Positions 17,221 through 26,120 of a DNA stretch of 64,000 nucleotides are shown here, one piece after another; the stretch's first letter is position 1; each line of letters starts with the position of its first letter. The translations under genes were made by a program, and so were the position numbers. This DNA is from Larkinella humicola (GTDB lineage Bacteria > Bacteroidota > Bacteroidia > Cytophagales > Spirosomataceae). The stretch spans positions 1 to 64,000 of the forward strand of contig NZ_VTWS01000012.1 of the NCBI RefSeq assembly GCF_008727875.1, given 5' to 3'. Under the pieces are notes generated by a model that saw only the letters and a program-made list of their open reading frames with translations, had not been told where the DNA came from and did no database searches.

Positions 17221-19239
17221 ATGAAGACACATTTCGCTGAAATAATGATCCGGAAGCAGGTTCACGCGCTGAGCCTGTTTTTATTTTGCCTCACCGCATC
17301 CGCCCAATTACCCGACAATGGCGTTGCTACCTGCCAGCATACGCGCCTGAACTATTTCGGGTCGCTGGCAAAATCCAGCCGGTCGGCGCGCATTCAGTAC
17401 CCCGGCGATGCGACCATCGACGTGACCTATTACAAACTCGACCTGAACATCACCTACACGCCCAATTACCTGCGCGGGGCTGCCACGATCAGACTCACCA
17501 GCGCGGGCGATAACCTCAACCGGTTTTTCCTGGATCTGGCCAATGAAATGAAGGCAGATTCGGTGAAAACCGGCACGCAGAAACTCGCGTTTTCGCAGGA
17601 AAACAACCAGCTTTCCATTACGCCCACCCAGCCACTGGGCAAGGGTCAGGCGCTAACCGTAACGGTTTATTACCAGGGAAAACCGGGCGCAACGGGTTTA
17701 GGAAGCTTTACGTTTGGTACGCATGGCTCTCAAAATCAACCCGCTATCTGGAGTCTGAGTGAGCCGTATGGTGCCCGTGACTGGTTTCCCTGTAAAGATT
17801 CACCCGCCGACAAAGCCGATTCGTCGGATGTCTGGATTACCGCTCCGAAGCAATTTGTTTCGGTTTCGAACGGTCGACTGGAACGGGTCATCGACAACGC
17901 CGACAGCACGCGTACGTACCGCTGGCGAAACCGCTATCCGATTGCCAACTACCTGATTTCGGTAGCCATGTCGAATTACGCGCTCTACGAACAGACGTTC
18001 CGCTCATCGCCCACGGATTCGATGCCGGTGACGCACTACCTTTACCCCGAAGCCCTGACCGAAAACGTGCGAAAGACGCTGGATCAGACCACGGCCATGC
18101 TGGCGGTGTTTACGAATTACTTTGGACCATATCCGTTTCTCAAAGAGAAATACGGCCACGCGCAATTCGGCTGGGGTGGAGGAATGGAGCACCAGACCAT
18201 CAGTTCGATGGGGGCCTTCAACACCGATCTGATTGCCCATGAACTGGCTCATCAGTGGTTTGGTAACAAAATTACCTGCAAAACCTGGGAACACATCTGG
18301 CTCAATGAAGGGTTTGCGTCCTACGCGGAAGTGCTGTACCGGGAATCCGTCGGGGGAACTCCCGCGCTTCGTTCCTACATGAATTCGTATATGCTGCTGG
18401 CCCGTCGGGCGCGCGGGACACTGTTTGTGCAGGATCTGGCGAATGTGAACAACATCTTTGATTCTAACCGGACGTATTACAAAGGCGCGACCGTCCTGCA
18501 CATGCTGCGGGGCATCGTGGGCGATCAGAAGTTTCGGGAGATTTTGCAGAAATATGCCGCTTCGGAGTTTGCCTACAAAGCCGCTACCACCGAGGATTTT
18601 GCCGCCATTGCGTCGCAGGTCTACGGAAAACCGCTCGACTATTTTTTTAAGCAGTGGATTTACGGCGAGAATTACCCGACCTACCGCGTGAAATGGAGCA
18701 GCGGAGCCCTGGCGGGGCAAGCCAATCAATACCGGGTGAACCTGCGGCTGGAGCAAACCACCGGCACGGCCAACCCGGCTTTTTTCACGATGCCAGTCCC
18801 GGTTTTGGTGAGAACCTCGGTGGGCGATACCCTGATCACCGTCGTGAACACCAGCGCCGACCAGACGTTCGAGCTTACCGTGAAAGGACAACCGACTGAA
18901 ATTCAAATTGATCCGAATGGGTGGATTTTGAAGCAGGTCGAAGTGACGGAAGTCATTACGGCCCTGAACGACCCGGTTCCGGCGACGCAACTGACGGTTT
19001 TGCCGAATCCCACCCGCGATCAGCTAACGGCTCAAATCGATGTGGCCGGGGCGTTTACGGGGCGGCTGGTGTTGACCAATTTGGCGGGGCAGGAAGTAGT
19101 TACCTTATCCGAACGGCCTTTTACCAGCGGACGGCATACGGTTACCTGGCCGGTGCTTCACCTGCCGGTCGGACGTTATAACCTGACGCTAACCACCGGC
19201 GACCGTCGGCTGACAAAAGCGGTTTTAATCGCTAAATAA
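17221..19239 (+). CDS. Secreted M1-family aminopeptidase with T9SS sorting domain
   Basis: About 672 residues. A signal peptide (about 1-28, ending TASAQ) is followed by the M1 N-terminal beta domain, the exopeptidase motif as GGMEHQ rather than GAMEN, and the zinc site HELAHQWFG with Glu363 in WLNEGF: His340, His344 and Glu363 are spaced exactly as in gluzincins. The final 80 or so residues are a Por secretion (type A) sorting domain (LTVLPNPTRDQLTA ... GRYNLTLTTGDR). It should act outside the cell on peptides. The ATG at 17221 is preferred; an ATG at 17206 would overlap the DUF4230 gene. Confidence 0.94.
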   Translation: MKTHFAEIMIRKQVHALSLFLFCLTASAQLPDNGVATCQHTRLNYFGSLAKSSRSARIQYPGDATIDVTYYKLDLNITYTPNYLRGAATIRLTSAGDNLNRFFLDLANEMKADSVKTGTQKLAFSQENNQLSITPTQPLGKGQALTVTVYYQGKPGATGLGSFTFGTHGSQNQPAIWSLSEPYGARDWFPCKDSPADKADSSDVWITAPKQFVSVSNGRLERVIDNADSTRTYRWRNRYPIANYLISVAMSNYALYEQTFRSSPTDSMPVTHYLYPEALTENVRKTLDQTTAMLAVFTNYFGPYPFLKEKYGHAQFGWGGGMEHQTISSMGAFNTDLIAHELAHQWFGNKITCKTWEHIWLNEGFASYAEVLYRESVGGTPALRSYMNSYMLLARRARGTLFVQDLANVNNIFDSNRTYYKGATVLHMLRGIVGDQKFREILQKYAASEFAYKAATTEDFAAIASQVYGKPLDYFFKQWIYGENYPTYRVKWSSGALAGQANQYRVNLRLEQTTGTANPAFFTMPVPVLVRTSVGDTLITVVNTSADQTFELTVKGQPTEIQIDPNGWILKQVEVTEVITALNDPVPATQLTVLPNPTRDQLTAQIDVAGAFTGRLVLTNLAGQEVVTLSERPFTSGRHTVTWPVLHLPVGRYNLTLTTGDRRLTKAVLIAK

Positions 19240-19243
19240 AAGG

Positions 19244-19335
19244 AATGTAAAATATCAAATGTTGAACGCCAAATGTAAAAGTGAGAAAATCATCCCAGCT
19301 TCAACTTTTACATTTGGCGTTCAATATTTTACATT
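19244..19335. repeat. Hairpin between convergent genes
   Basis: A perfect 20-base inner stem (19263-19282 with 19304-19323) continues after a short left-side bulge into a perfect 12-base outer stem (19244-19255 with 19324-19335). The arm contains the word AATGTAAAA twice, so it has the tandem-word build of the other hairpins here. It separates the stop codons of the M1 peptidase and BNR-4 genes and can serve both as terminator. Confidence 0.85.
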
Positions 19336-19340
19336 TAAAA

Positions 19341-20801
19341 TTAATCTCTTCCCATCGGCACCGGTTTTTCCATTTCCCCTTTCATTTCAGCCGGTAATTG
19401 AAACACCTGCCCTTCCCGGTTGCAGAAATAGAGAAAAGAAGCCGACGGTTTTCGGGCGTTGCCATCGGCCCAGAAGGCGTAAAAACCGGGATGGGCCACC
19501 ACGGGGCGACGGGGATAGGCATGGTTTCGAACGCTGTTCTGCGTAACGGCTTTCACGGTTTTCCAGGATTTTCCGGCATTCCGGCTTTCCAGGATGGAGA
19601 GTTCACCGCCCGTGCCAAACGGCTGCGGCCCGGCTTCGAAGGAGCCGATGATGCGCCACGCATTGCCTTCCACCACCAGCGATGCCATATCGTAGTTGTG
19701 ATCCGATTGCGCCACGGCCTGGATTGCCCATTGCTTGCCGGTCCAGTGAGCCACCTGCCATTCATACGGGCCGTTTTGGGGTCCCGGTTCCGGGCCTTTG
19801 CTGCTGACATACAGAATGATCGGTCGGTTGGTGGCATCGTAGTTGACATCGCTGATGTACACATTCCGGCCCAACTTCCGGTAATCTTTCACCAGGGCTG
19901 CGTTGAGGGTGTCTTTGAGGGGCAACTGAACCGGTTTTCCGTCGGCGGTATGCCAGCTTTTGCCAAAATCGTCGGTTTCGACGTAATAGACATTGGTGCG
20001 GTAATCGAGTCCGGCACCGACTTTGGTGTTAGGGTGGTAATTAAACGCACTGCCAATCTTGCTGCCGCGTTGCCCGCTGCTTTGGTAATGGCCCTCCTCG
20101 ATGCTCGCAATATCCTGCCAGGCCGACCAGGTAATGCCATCCGGGCTGGTGATGTAGGAAATCGTTCGGCGGGGTTTGTTGGCACCGTAGGGTAAAACGC
20201 CCCGGTCGTAATGGGTCATCAGGTTGAAAAAACCGCTGCCGGGTTGGTAATACGTTTGCAGGTAAGAGAAGTTGTTGAACGGAACGGTTTGCCCGGTTTC
20301 ATCCCGGCGCGTGGCTTCCATGCGGTCGAAGGCGCTGATGTCATACGGTTTCCGGCTCCGGTGAATAAACGACGGACGTTCAGTCCCGTGCGAGGTGGAA
20401 AAGAGCCAGATATACCCCTGACGATCCAACTGAATCACCGGATTGTCGTGTGCGTCATCAGTTTTTTTGTTCAGCACCAGCGTGGGGCGCGACACCATCC
20501 CGGTTTTGTGATCGAAGAACCCGACCATATGACACAACGCGCGGGAACTGGAGTCGGTGACGCCCCCATAACAGAAAAACGTCCGCCCGACCGCCGGGGC
20601 GTAAACCGAGAATGGATAGTGATTGGCCGGATACGTTCCTAAACCGCCACTGTATTTGTAGACATACTCGTTTTTGGTGTCGCCGATAAAATACCAGATG
20701 CCCCGGTAGCCGGATGCCTTCTGGTTGAGCGTTTCAACCTGAGCGTCAACGAAAAATGAAGCCAGAAAACTGGTGATAAACACTATACTACGGAACATCA
20801 T
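19341..20801 (-). CDS. Secreted BNR-4 repeat protein, probable polysaccharide-active enzyme
   Basis: A 486-residue protein with a signal peptide (ending FVDAQ) and a seven-bladed propeller of the BNR-4 type. Motifs include S-G-Y-R-G-I-W-Y-F near the start, F-C-Y-G-G-V-T-D-S, the family-typical DDAHDNPVIQLD, IWLFSTSHG, and Asp-box-like S-x-D-G-x-T-W and S-R-N-A-G-K-S-W segments. The fold is shared with polysaccharide lyases of the ulvan-lyase group (PL24/PL25) and with sialidase-like hydrolases; I cannot say which reaction applies. It starts four bases after the rqcH stop codon on the same strand, although the functions look unrelated. No SusC/D pair is nearby. Confidence 0.82.
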   Translation of the reverse strand: MMFRSIVFITSFLASFFVDAQVETLNQKASGYRGIWYFIGDTKNEYVYKYSGGLGTYPANHYPFSVYAPAVGRTFFCYGGVTDSSSRALCHMVGFFDHKTGMVSRPTLVLNKKTDDAHDNPVIQLDRQGYIWLFSTSHGTERPSFIHRSRKPYDISAFDRMEATRRDETGQTVPFNNFSYLQTYYQPGSGFFNLMTHYDRGVLPYGANKPRRTISYITSPDGITWSAWQDIASIEEGHYQSSGQRGSKIGSAFNYHPNTKVGAGLDYRTNVYYVETDDFGKSWHTADGKPVQLPLKDTLNAALVKDYRKLGRNVYISDVNYDATNRPIILYVSSKGPEPGPQNGPYEWQVAHWTGKQWAIQAVAQSDHNYDMASLVVEGNAWRIIGSFEAGPQPFGTGGELSILESRNAGKSWKTVKAVTQNSVRNHAYPRRPVVAHPGFYAFWADGNARKPSASFLYFCNREGQVFQLPAEMKGEMEKPVPMGRD

Positions 20802-20805
20802 GGGG

Positions 20806-22410
20806 TTAAGCGGTTTTGAGCAATCCTTCGTCTTTCGGCACCACCAGAATCACTTCTTCTTTTTCGACTTTCACCTGACCGGCCGCCAGCCCTTTGGGTT
20901 TGCGGACGAATTTTTTGGGTGTATAAATCACCGGGCAGAGCGAATCCGTCCGGCGTTTGGAATACCAGGCCGCCAGTTCAGCCGCCCGTTCGATCACGGT
21001 TTTGGGAAACGTCTTCCCGGCTTTGTATTTAATCACGACGTGCGAACCCGGCACGTCGCGGGCGTGCAGCCACAGATCGTCTTTGTAGGCGTATTGCTGC
21101 GTCAGCAAATCATTGTTTTTCGAATTGCGGCCAATCAAAATCACAAAACCTTCGTGCATCACCTGTTTGAACAGAGGGGCGGTTCCGTCGGCGGCTTTTT
21201 CTTCGTTGATCGGATTCTTTTTCAGGTATTTCCGCAACTCCCGCAGCGATTCCACGGGTTGAATCAGGTCGATTTGCTTCTGAAGCTGCTGAACTTCCAA
21301 CTCCCGGTTTTCGATTTGTTCCTGAAGAATACCGGTTTCAATTTTCTCGTTTTTTGCTTTCCGGTAATAGTGTTCGGCGTTTTTCTGGGGACTGAGATCG
21401 GTTTTTAGCTTGATTTTAATCGGTTTGTTCCGGTAAAAATCCTCCAGTTCCACCACCTCCGGCGAACGCGCCCCCGGACTTTCGGGAATCTGGTGCAGAT
21501 TGGCCATCAGGATGTTGGCAACCTCTTCATTCTTAACTGATTCGTCCAGGCCAATGAGCCGTTGCAGGTTGGCGTCGATGGAGGCTTTGGTGCGTTTCAG
21601 CCGCTTTTCCAATAACCGCAGGGCTTCGCCTTTCTCGCGTTCCAGCGTATTTTGCCCCATAAAGCTGGCGAAAAACCGGTTGCTGGCTTCGAGCGGATCG
21701 GTAAATTCCTGCCGGATGGGTTCGCCGTAAAGCAGAAGGGATAGCGCCGGTTTGTGTTGGAAGGTCGTGAGGTAAAAGCGCGGTTGTTCCAGTTGCCGCA
21801 CAGTTTCCTGAATCAAGTCCCACTTCCCGCTTTCGTCTTTTTCGTTGATGCCTTTTTCCTCCAGATACGCATTGACAAGTTTCCCAAAGGTCGGAAACGG
21901 CTTCCGGTGGTCGAAACCGCTTTGTTGGTAGGCTTCCCAGGATTGATCAAGCGGCCGGTTGAGAGCCGACAGAACGAGTTGCGTGTCGGCCGCCAGTTTG
22001 TTGTTGAACAGGTCGATCACCGCATCATCCGAAAAGATCAGCAGATTGGGGCGGTTTCCAAAGAATTTGAACAGCAACGTAAAACCGCCTTCCAGCGTGA
22101 TGGCCAGACAGCGTTCGTTCAGAAACGAGCGGACGTCGATCACCGGCTGGTCATACAAATTCTCGAACAGATCGACGCTGTTGATGCGGGCGCGTTGAAT
22201 GGTTTCGGGAAACAGCAGGCCCGAAAAATCGGGTCGAAGGGTGGCTTTAATGAAAAACGGGCGGTAAAAATTGACTTTCCCCCGGGCGTGGGCAAACACC
22301 AGCACCAGTTCGTCCCGATCCTGGCTGAAACATTCCATGAGTTTCAGGCCAACCAAATGCGGTTTCAGGGCAGGAGCAAGCTGACGGAGAAAATAGTAAT
22401 TGGTGTGCAT
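20806..22410 (-). CDS. rqcH: Rqc2/NFACT homologue RqcH
   Basis: About 534 residues in the NFACT order: NFACT-N (about 1-200, starting MHTNYYFLRQLAP), a helix-hairpin-helix part, a long coiled coil (about 270-400), and a C-terminal NFACT-R domain with DLWLHARDVPGSHVVIK, the family signature. Bacterial RqcH binds stalled 50S subunits carrying peptidyl-tRNA and adds alanine tails as degradation signals. The ATG at 22410 is preferred to one nine codons upstream. A TACTTTTG element (22417-22424, minus strand) ends six bases before this start, implying a very short leader if used. Confidence 0.93.
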   Translation of the reverse strand: MHTNYYFLRQLAPALKPHLVGLKLMECFSQDRDELVLVFAHARGKVNFYRPFFIKATLRPDFSGLLFPETIQRARINSVDLFENLYDQPVIDVRSFLNERCLAITLEGGFTLLFKFFGNRPNLLIFSDDAVIDLFNNKLAADTQLVLSALNRPLDQSWEAYQQSGFDHRKPFPTFGKLVNAYLEEKGINEKDESGKWDLIQETVRQLEQPRFYLTTFQHKPALSLLLYGEPIRQEFTDPLEASNRFFASFMGQNTLEREKGEALRLLEKRLKRTKASIDANLQRLIGLDESVKNEEVANILMANLHQIPESPGARSPEVVELEDFYRNKPIKIKLKTDLSPQKNAEHYYRKAKNEKIETGILQEQIENRELEVQQLQKQIDLIQPVESLRELRKYLKKNPINEEKAADGTAPLFKQVMHEGFVILIGRNSKNNDLLTQQYAYKDDLWLHARDVPGSHVVIKYKAGKTFPKTVIERAAELAAWYSKRRTDSLCPVIYTPKKFVRKPKGLAAGQVKVEKEEVILVVPKDEGLLKTA

Positions 22411-22483
22411 AGGGTACAAAAGTACCGCTCCAAACAATTTTCCCTACTACCGGTTCAATTCTTGTACCAAATTATCTGTACTC

Positions 22484-22744
22484 ATGGCACACAACAAAAC
22501 CACGAACCTCCCCGGTTCGAACGACAAGCAGCCCGGTTCCGATAATAACCGGAATTACAACGCCCGGGATACATCCGGCCAAACGCCAAACATGGCGCAA
22601 AGCCGATCCAATCAGCATAAAACCAAGCAGGAGCCTGAAGAAGACCACACTGGCAAAACGAAGGCCGAATTGCAGGAGGAGCGTGGAGGACACGGACACA
22701 GCGGCCATAGTAAGTCCCGGAGCGGAAGTGATTCGGGAAATTAG
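22484..22744 (+). CDS. Small hydrophilic disordered protein
   Basis: An 86-residue protein from the ATG at 22484, rich in Asn, Ser, Gly, Lys, His and Gln, without hydrophobic segments, and ending in a His/Gly/Ser-rich tail (GGHGHSGHSKSRSGSDSG). Composition resembles small stress-associated disordered proteins, but no family is recognised. The frame is open over the full length with no competing gene on either strand and it sits alone between the divergent rqcH gene and a hairpin. I judge it a real gene with moderate confidence; a chance open frame is possible. Confidence 0.55.
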   Translation: MAHNKTTNLPGSNDKQPGSDNNRNYNARDTSGQTPNMAQSRSNQHKTKQEPEEDHTGKTKAELQEERGGHGHSGHSKSRSGSDSGN

Positions 22745-22754
22745 GGTAGTAGTT

Positions 22755-22866
22755 AAAAGAATATCGAATAACGAACACTGAATAACGAATATCGAGGGGC
22801 GGAGTAGATAAATTCACGGCATTGTTCGATATTCGTTATTCAATGTTCAGTATTCGCTATTTCTTT
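22755..22866. repeat. Word-type hairpin, family A
   Basis: Inner arms 22779-22795 and 22826-22842 are perfect over 17 bases, and outer parts continue imperfectly to about 22755 and 22866. The arms consist of repeated words such as GAATAACGAA and GAATATCGA, closely related to the hairpin at 15431-15532. It starts just after the small disordered-protein gene and ends 20 bases before the epimerase gene, so it probably terminates the former. Confidence 0.8.
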
Positions 22867-22885
22867 ATACTTTCCTAAGCTTGGT

Positions 22886-24070
22886 ATGGTTGACCTTCGA
22901 GCGATCCGTCAGGAACTCAATCAGGAATTAAAAGACATTCTGGCCTATTGGCAGAAATACGGCCCCGATCCGGTTGCGGGGTATTACGGGCAGGTCAATT
23001 ATCAGAATGTGCCAAAAACCGATGCCGCCAAAGGCATTGTGCTCAACAGCCGCATTCTGTGGACGTTTGCCGCTGCCGCCCGGCACATGCAGCACGACGA
23101 ATACCTGCCTTACGCCGAACGTGCCTACAACTACATCGAAAAATATTTTCGGGATAAGGAGCAAGGCGGGGTGTACTGGGCCGTCGACTACAAAGGCGAG
23201 CCGCAGCAGACCTTCAAGCAACAATACGGTCAGGCGTTTGCGATCTACGGATTGAGCGAATATTACCGGGCCACCAAACACCAGCCCGCCCTGGATTTTG
23301 CGAAAGAGATTTACGGACGCATGATCAAACACGCCTACGATCCCAAACGGGGCGGCTTTTACGAGTCGATGACCCGCGACTGGTCGGGCATGGCCGACGA
23401 CTACGTGATCAGCAAAAAAGACAATCACGAAAGCAAAACCATGAATACGCACCTCCACATTTTGGAGGCATTCACTAACCTTTACCGCGCCTGGCCGGAT
23501 AAGGGTCTGAACCAGCAGATTCATGGCTTGATCGGTAATTTTGAGAAATACATTATCGATCCGAAAACGTACCGGATGAATCTGTTCATGGACGACGACT
23601 GGAAGGTCCGGAAAACCGCCATTTCCTACGGCCACGACATTGAAGCCTCCTGGCTGCTGGTCGAATCGGCCGAAGCCCTGCACGACGAAGCGTTGATCAA
23701 ACGCATCAAGACGCTTTCTGTAAAAATGGCGCGGGCGGCTGCCACCGGCCTGGAAGCCGACGGCGGGATGAACTACGAGTATGATCCCAAAGAAAACCAT
23801 GTGAACCGCGAACGCTCGTGGTGGGTGATGGCCGAGGCCATGGTCGGTTTTATGAATGCGTATCAGTTAACCAAGGAGCAGCAGTTTCTGGATAAGTCAC
23901 TGAAAACGTGGGACTTCATAAAAGCCTATATGCTCGACAAGAAGAACGGCGAGTGGTATAGCGGCATTGACGAAAACCACAAAATACTCGGAAATACCAA
24001 AATCAGCATGTGGAAATGCCCGTATCACAACGGCCGGGCGTGCATCGAGATGGTGGATCGGTTGGGGTGA
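22886..24070 (+). CDS. AGE-family epimerase, probable cellobiose 2-epimerase
   Basis: A 394-residue cytoplasmic (alpha/alpha)6-barrel protein without signal peptide. Family motifs include NSRILWTFAAAARH with a catalytic-region Arg and His, SYGHDIEASWLL (His acting as general acid/base), N-R-E-R-S-W-W-V-M-A-E-A, and the ending KCPYHNGRACIEM with another active-site His. This pattern fits cellobiose 2-epimerase better than N-acylglucosamine 2-epimerase. Predicted reaction: epimerisation of the reducing-end glucose of beta-1,4-linked disaccharides to mannose. No mannosylglucose phosphorylase or glycosidase is adjacent. Confidence 0.88.
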   Translation: MVDLRAIRQELNQELKDILAYWQKYGPDPVAGYYGQVNYQNVPKTDAAKGIVLNSRILWTFAAAARHMQHDEYLPYAERAYNYIEKYFRDKEQGGVYWAVDYKGEPQQTFKQQYGQAFAIYGLSEYYRATKHQPALDFAKEIYGRMIKHAYDPKRGGFYESMTRDWSGMADDYVISKKDNHESKTMNTHLHILEAFTNLYRAWPDKGLNQQIHGLIGNFEKYIIDPKTYRMNLFMDDDWKVRKTAISYGHDIEASWLLVESAEALHDEALIKRIKTLSVKMARAAATGLEADGGMNYEYDPKENHVNRERSWWVMAEAMVGFMNAYQLTKEQQFLDKSLKTWDFIKAYMLDKKNGEWYSGIDENHKILGNTKISMWKCPYHNGRACIEMVDRLG

Positions 24071-24076
24071 GATCGC

Positions 24077-24838
24077 CTACAGTTCAATTTTTAACCCATC
24101 GTAACCCAGTCGGATCGACGGCGGCAATCGTTTTTCGACTTCCCGGTGAAGACCAATTTTGTGGCTCATGTGGACAAAATAGGTTTGTTCCGGCCGAATC
24201 CGCTCCACCAGAGCGAGGGCCTGTTCGAGCGTGAAGTGGGAAATATGGGGCTCGATTTGCAGGGCATCCAGCACCAGAATCCGCGTTCCGTACACCTTTT
24301 CCAGCTCTTCGTCGGAAATATAATTGAGGTCGGTCAGGTAGGTGAAGTTATGAATGCGGTAACCAAAAACCGGTAAGCGATGGTGTAATACGTCGATGGG
24401 CGTAAACAGAACACCCTCAATTTCAAACGGCTCGTTCCTGATCTCGTTCAACTGGAGACGCGGAATGCCGGGGTACTTTTTTTCGGCGAAGATGTAGGCG
24501 TATTCAGTCTGAAGCTGGTTCAGAACGCGCTGGTGGGCGTAGACGGGAACATCCTGCCCCTGGAGAAAGTTGTAAGCCCGAACTTCGTCCAGCCCGGCGG
24601 TATGGTCTTTGTGTTCGTGCGTAAACAGCACCGCATCGAGTCGTTGGATACCGGTGCGTAACATCTGCTGTCGAAAATCCGGGCCGGTATCGACAACGAA
24701 GCTTTTTCCATCAATGTCAAGATGAACGGAGGTCCGCAACCGTTTGTCCCGGAAGTCAATCGAGCGGCATACGTCACACGCACAACCAATCAGCGGCACA
24801 CCGGAGGATGTTCCTGTTCCGAGGAGTGTAACAATCAT
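24077..24838 (-). CDS. Metallo-beta-lactamase-fold hydrolase, PhnP-like
   Basis: About 253 residues starting MIVTLLGTGTSSGVP at the ATG at 24838; an upstream extension is rejected. It carries a zinc-finger-like G-C-A-C-D-V-C segment, the MBL metal motif FTHEHKDH (HxHxDH), a later LTDLNYI Asp region, and a C-terminal HMSHKIGLH. This layout matches the phosphoribosyl cyclic phosphodiesterase/PhnP-like branch found through Bacteroidota. No phosphonate genes are nearby, so the natural substrate is open. The stop codon faces the epimerase stop with a six-base gap. Confidence 0.9.
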   Translation of the reverse strand: MIVTLLGTGTSSGVPLIGCACDVCRSIDFRDKRLRTSVHLDIDGKSFVVDTGPDFRQQMLRTGIQRLDAVLFTHEHKDHTAGLDEVRAYNFLQGQDVPVYAHQRVLNQLQTEYAYIFAEKKYPGIPRLQLNEIRNEPFEIEGVLFTPIDVLHHRLPVFGYRIHNFTYLTDLNYISDEELEKVYGTRILVLDALQIEPHISHFTLEQALALVERIRPEQTYFVHMSHKIGLHREVEKRLPPSIRLGYDGLKIEL

Positions 24839-24901
24839 AAGGATTGAAGGAAGGAAGAGTGGAGGAGTGATTGAACAGACACTCCTCCATTTCTTCACAC
24901 C

Positions 24902-25279
24902 TTATTTATCCGTTAGCTGATTCACGACTTCGACCAGCCGGTCGAAGTTCAGCGGTTTCACCAGAACATCGTTGAAACCGGCGGTTTTAAATTCTTCCTC
25001 CGTATAATTTTTCGCGTTTCCGGTGATGGCTACAACGGGAACCGCGGCTTTTTCCTTGTCGGCGAGCGCCCGCACCCGGCGTACGCACTCCATGCCATCC
25101 ATCACGGGCATGTTAATATCCAGCAGGATGATGCTGAAATCTTCCTTTTCCAGAATTTGCAAGACCTGCTCCCCGTTTTTAACGGAGGTGATGTCGTAAT
25201 TCTGGAATTCAAGAATTTTACGGGCAAGGTTCTGGATAACGGAGCTGTCTTCGGCAATCAGTACTCGTTTGGTAGACAT
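24902..25279 (-). CDS. Stand-alone response-regulator receiver
   Basis: A 125-residue CheY-like receiver without output domain. The acidic pocket is Glu10-Asp11, the phosphorylation site is Asp54 in LLDINMP, and the switch Thr86 and Lys108 (VKPL) are in place. It should relay phosphate or bind a partner protein. No histidine kinase is adjacent; the only kinase in the window is the hybrid sensor 26 kb away, which has its own receiver. It is followed by the MBL-fold gene after 63 bases on the same strand, possibly co-transcribed. Confidence 0.93.
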   Translation of the reverse strand: MSTKRVLIAEDSSVIQNLARKILEFQNYDITSVKNGEQVLQILEKEDFSIILLDINMPVMDGMECVRRVRALADKEKAAVPVVAITGNAKNYTEEEFKTAGFNDVLVKPLNFDRLVEVVNQLTDK

Positions 25280-25672
25280 AAAGTCAATGGCTTGTGGTGA
25301 ACTGTATCTTCACAGGAAGTTTGGACAGGTGAAATTAACGACTATTCCAATAACACAAAAAAAATGTTCGTGTACAGTCCCTACTTAATTTCGTTTATCC
25401 GACGATAAAGAGGTGACGTTGAATTATTTCTCGCCTAGTTAAATTTTTTAAACGGAAAATGCTATAAAATTCTATCCCTTTTGTATTTTTACTTTACGTT
25501 TATCCCTACGTGTTGGTTGTGTTTGAATGGCTACTGGCTTTCGGTTGAGACCCGGTTTTTTCCTGATTCGGTTCTGCGATTTGCCCTGGCTGCCCCGTGC
25601 CTGAACTGCGCTGTAAGATTGTGTTGATTGTACTTCGGTTTGCCGCAAACAGACCGCCTGATTTTCTAACCC
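25280..25672. other. Gene-free 393-base interval
   Basis: Upstream region of two divergent genes (receiver and WapI-like protein). It is A/T-rich in the middle and holds the candidate promoter of the receiver. I see no open frame, tRNA-like fold, long inverted repeat or riboswitch. Confidence 0.6.
25330..25359 (-). promoter_or_regulatory. Putative promoter of the receiver gene
   Basis: On the minus strand: TTTG (25356-25359), 18 bases, then TAATTTCA (25330-25337). The -33 is exact and the -7 matches six of eight positions. The leader would be about 45 bases. Confidence 0.4.
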
Positions 25673-26113
25673 ATGAAACTGACTGGCCCCGAAGCTTCTT
25701 TTGAACTCGATATCCTGGACTATGAATACAGCGATTCGCAGTATTTTATGGATCGTAACTGGCTGTTGATCAGTTTAAAAACCCGGTACCGAAACAAAGA
25801 GTATACGACGACGGCACCCCTGTTGTCGACCTGGGAAATTGAGTTGCTGATCAACTGGATGCGATCAGTGGTTTCTCAGCGGGAGCTTTCTCCCCGGCTT
25901 TCGTTTGTAGAACCGTGCCTGGGCTTTAGCAATTCGTCGAAGGGCTTGAGTGGGTATTCATTCGGGATCAAGCTCGATCAGGAAGCGGCCCCGGATTGGT
26001 ACAGCGATCCCTACAAACCTTTCTGGTTGTCGGTCAGTCCCAACAACGATGAGCTGGAGCGGGCTATTTCGGACCTGGAAGGTCAATTGGGGCGTTTTCC
26101 GGTGCGGGATTGA
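25673..26113 (+). CDS. WapI-like immunity protein, orphan
   Basis: A 146-residue soluble protein. The opening (a Gly-rich start, F-E-L-D-I-L-D-Y-E-Y, then W-L-L-I-S-L-K-T-R-Y), a central T-W-E-I-E-L-L-I-N-W and a downstream F-V-E-P-C-L-G-F resemble WapI-type immunity proteins, which protect against contact-dependent nuclease toxins. The similarity is from memory of the pattern and only moderately sure. No toxin gene with RHS/YD repeats is next to it, so it would be an orphan. A neighbouring Uma2-like gene converges from the other side. Confidence 0.65.
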   Translation: MKLTGPEASFELDILDYEYSDSQYFMDRNWLLISLKTRYRNKEYTTTAPLLSTWEIELLINWMRSVVSQRELSPRLSFVEPCLGFSNSSKGLSGYSFGIKLDQEAAPDWYSDPYKPFWLSVSPNNDELERAISDLEGQLGRFPVRD

Positions 26114-26120
26114 TCGGTCT

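Noticed and set aside
18004-18990. Open frame of 328 codons opposite the M1 peptidase gene
   Set aside because: Antisense shadow of a gene with intact zinc-site motifs; no domain seen.
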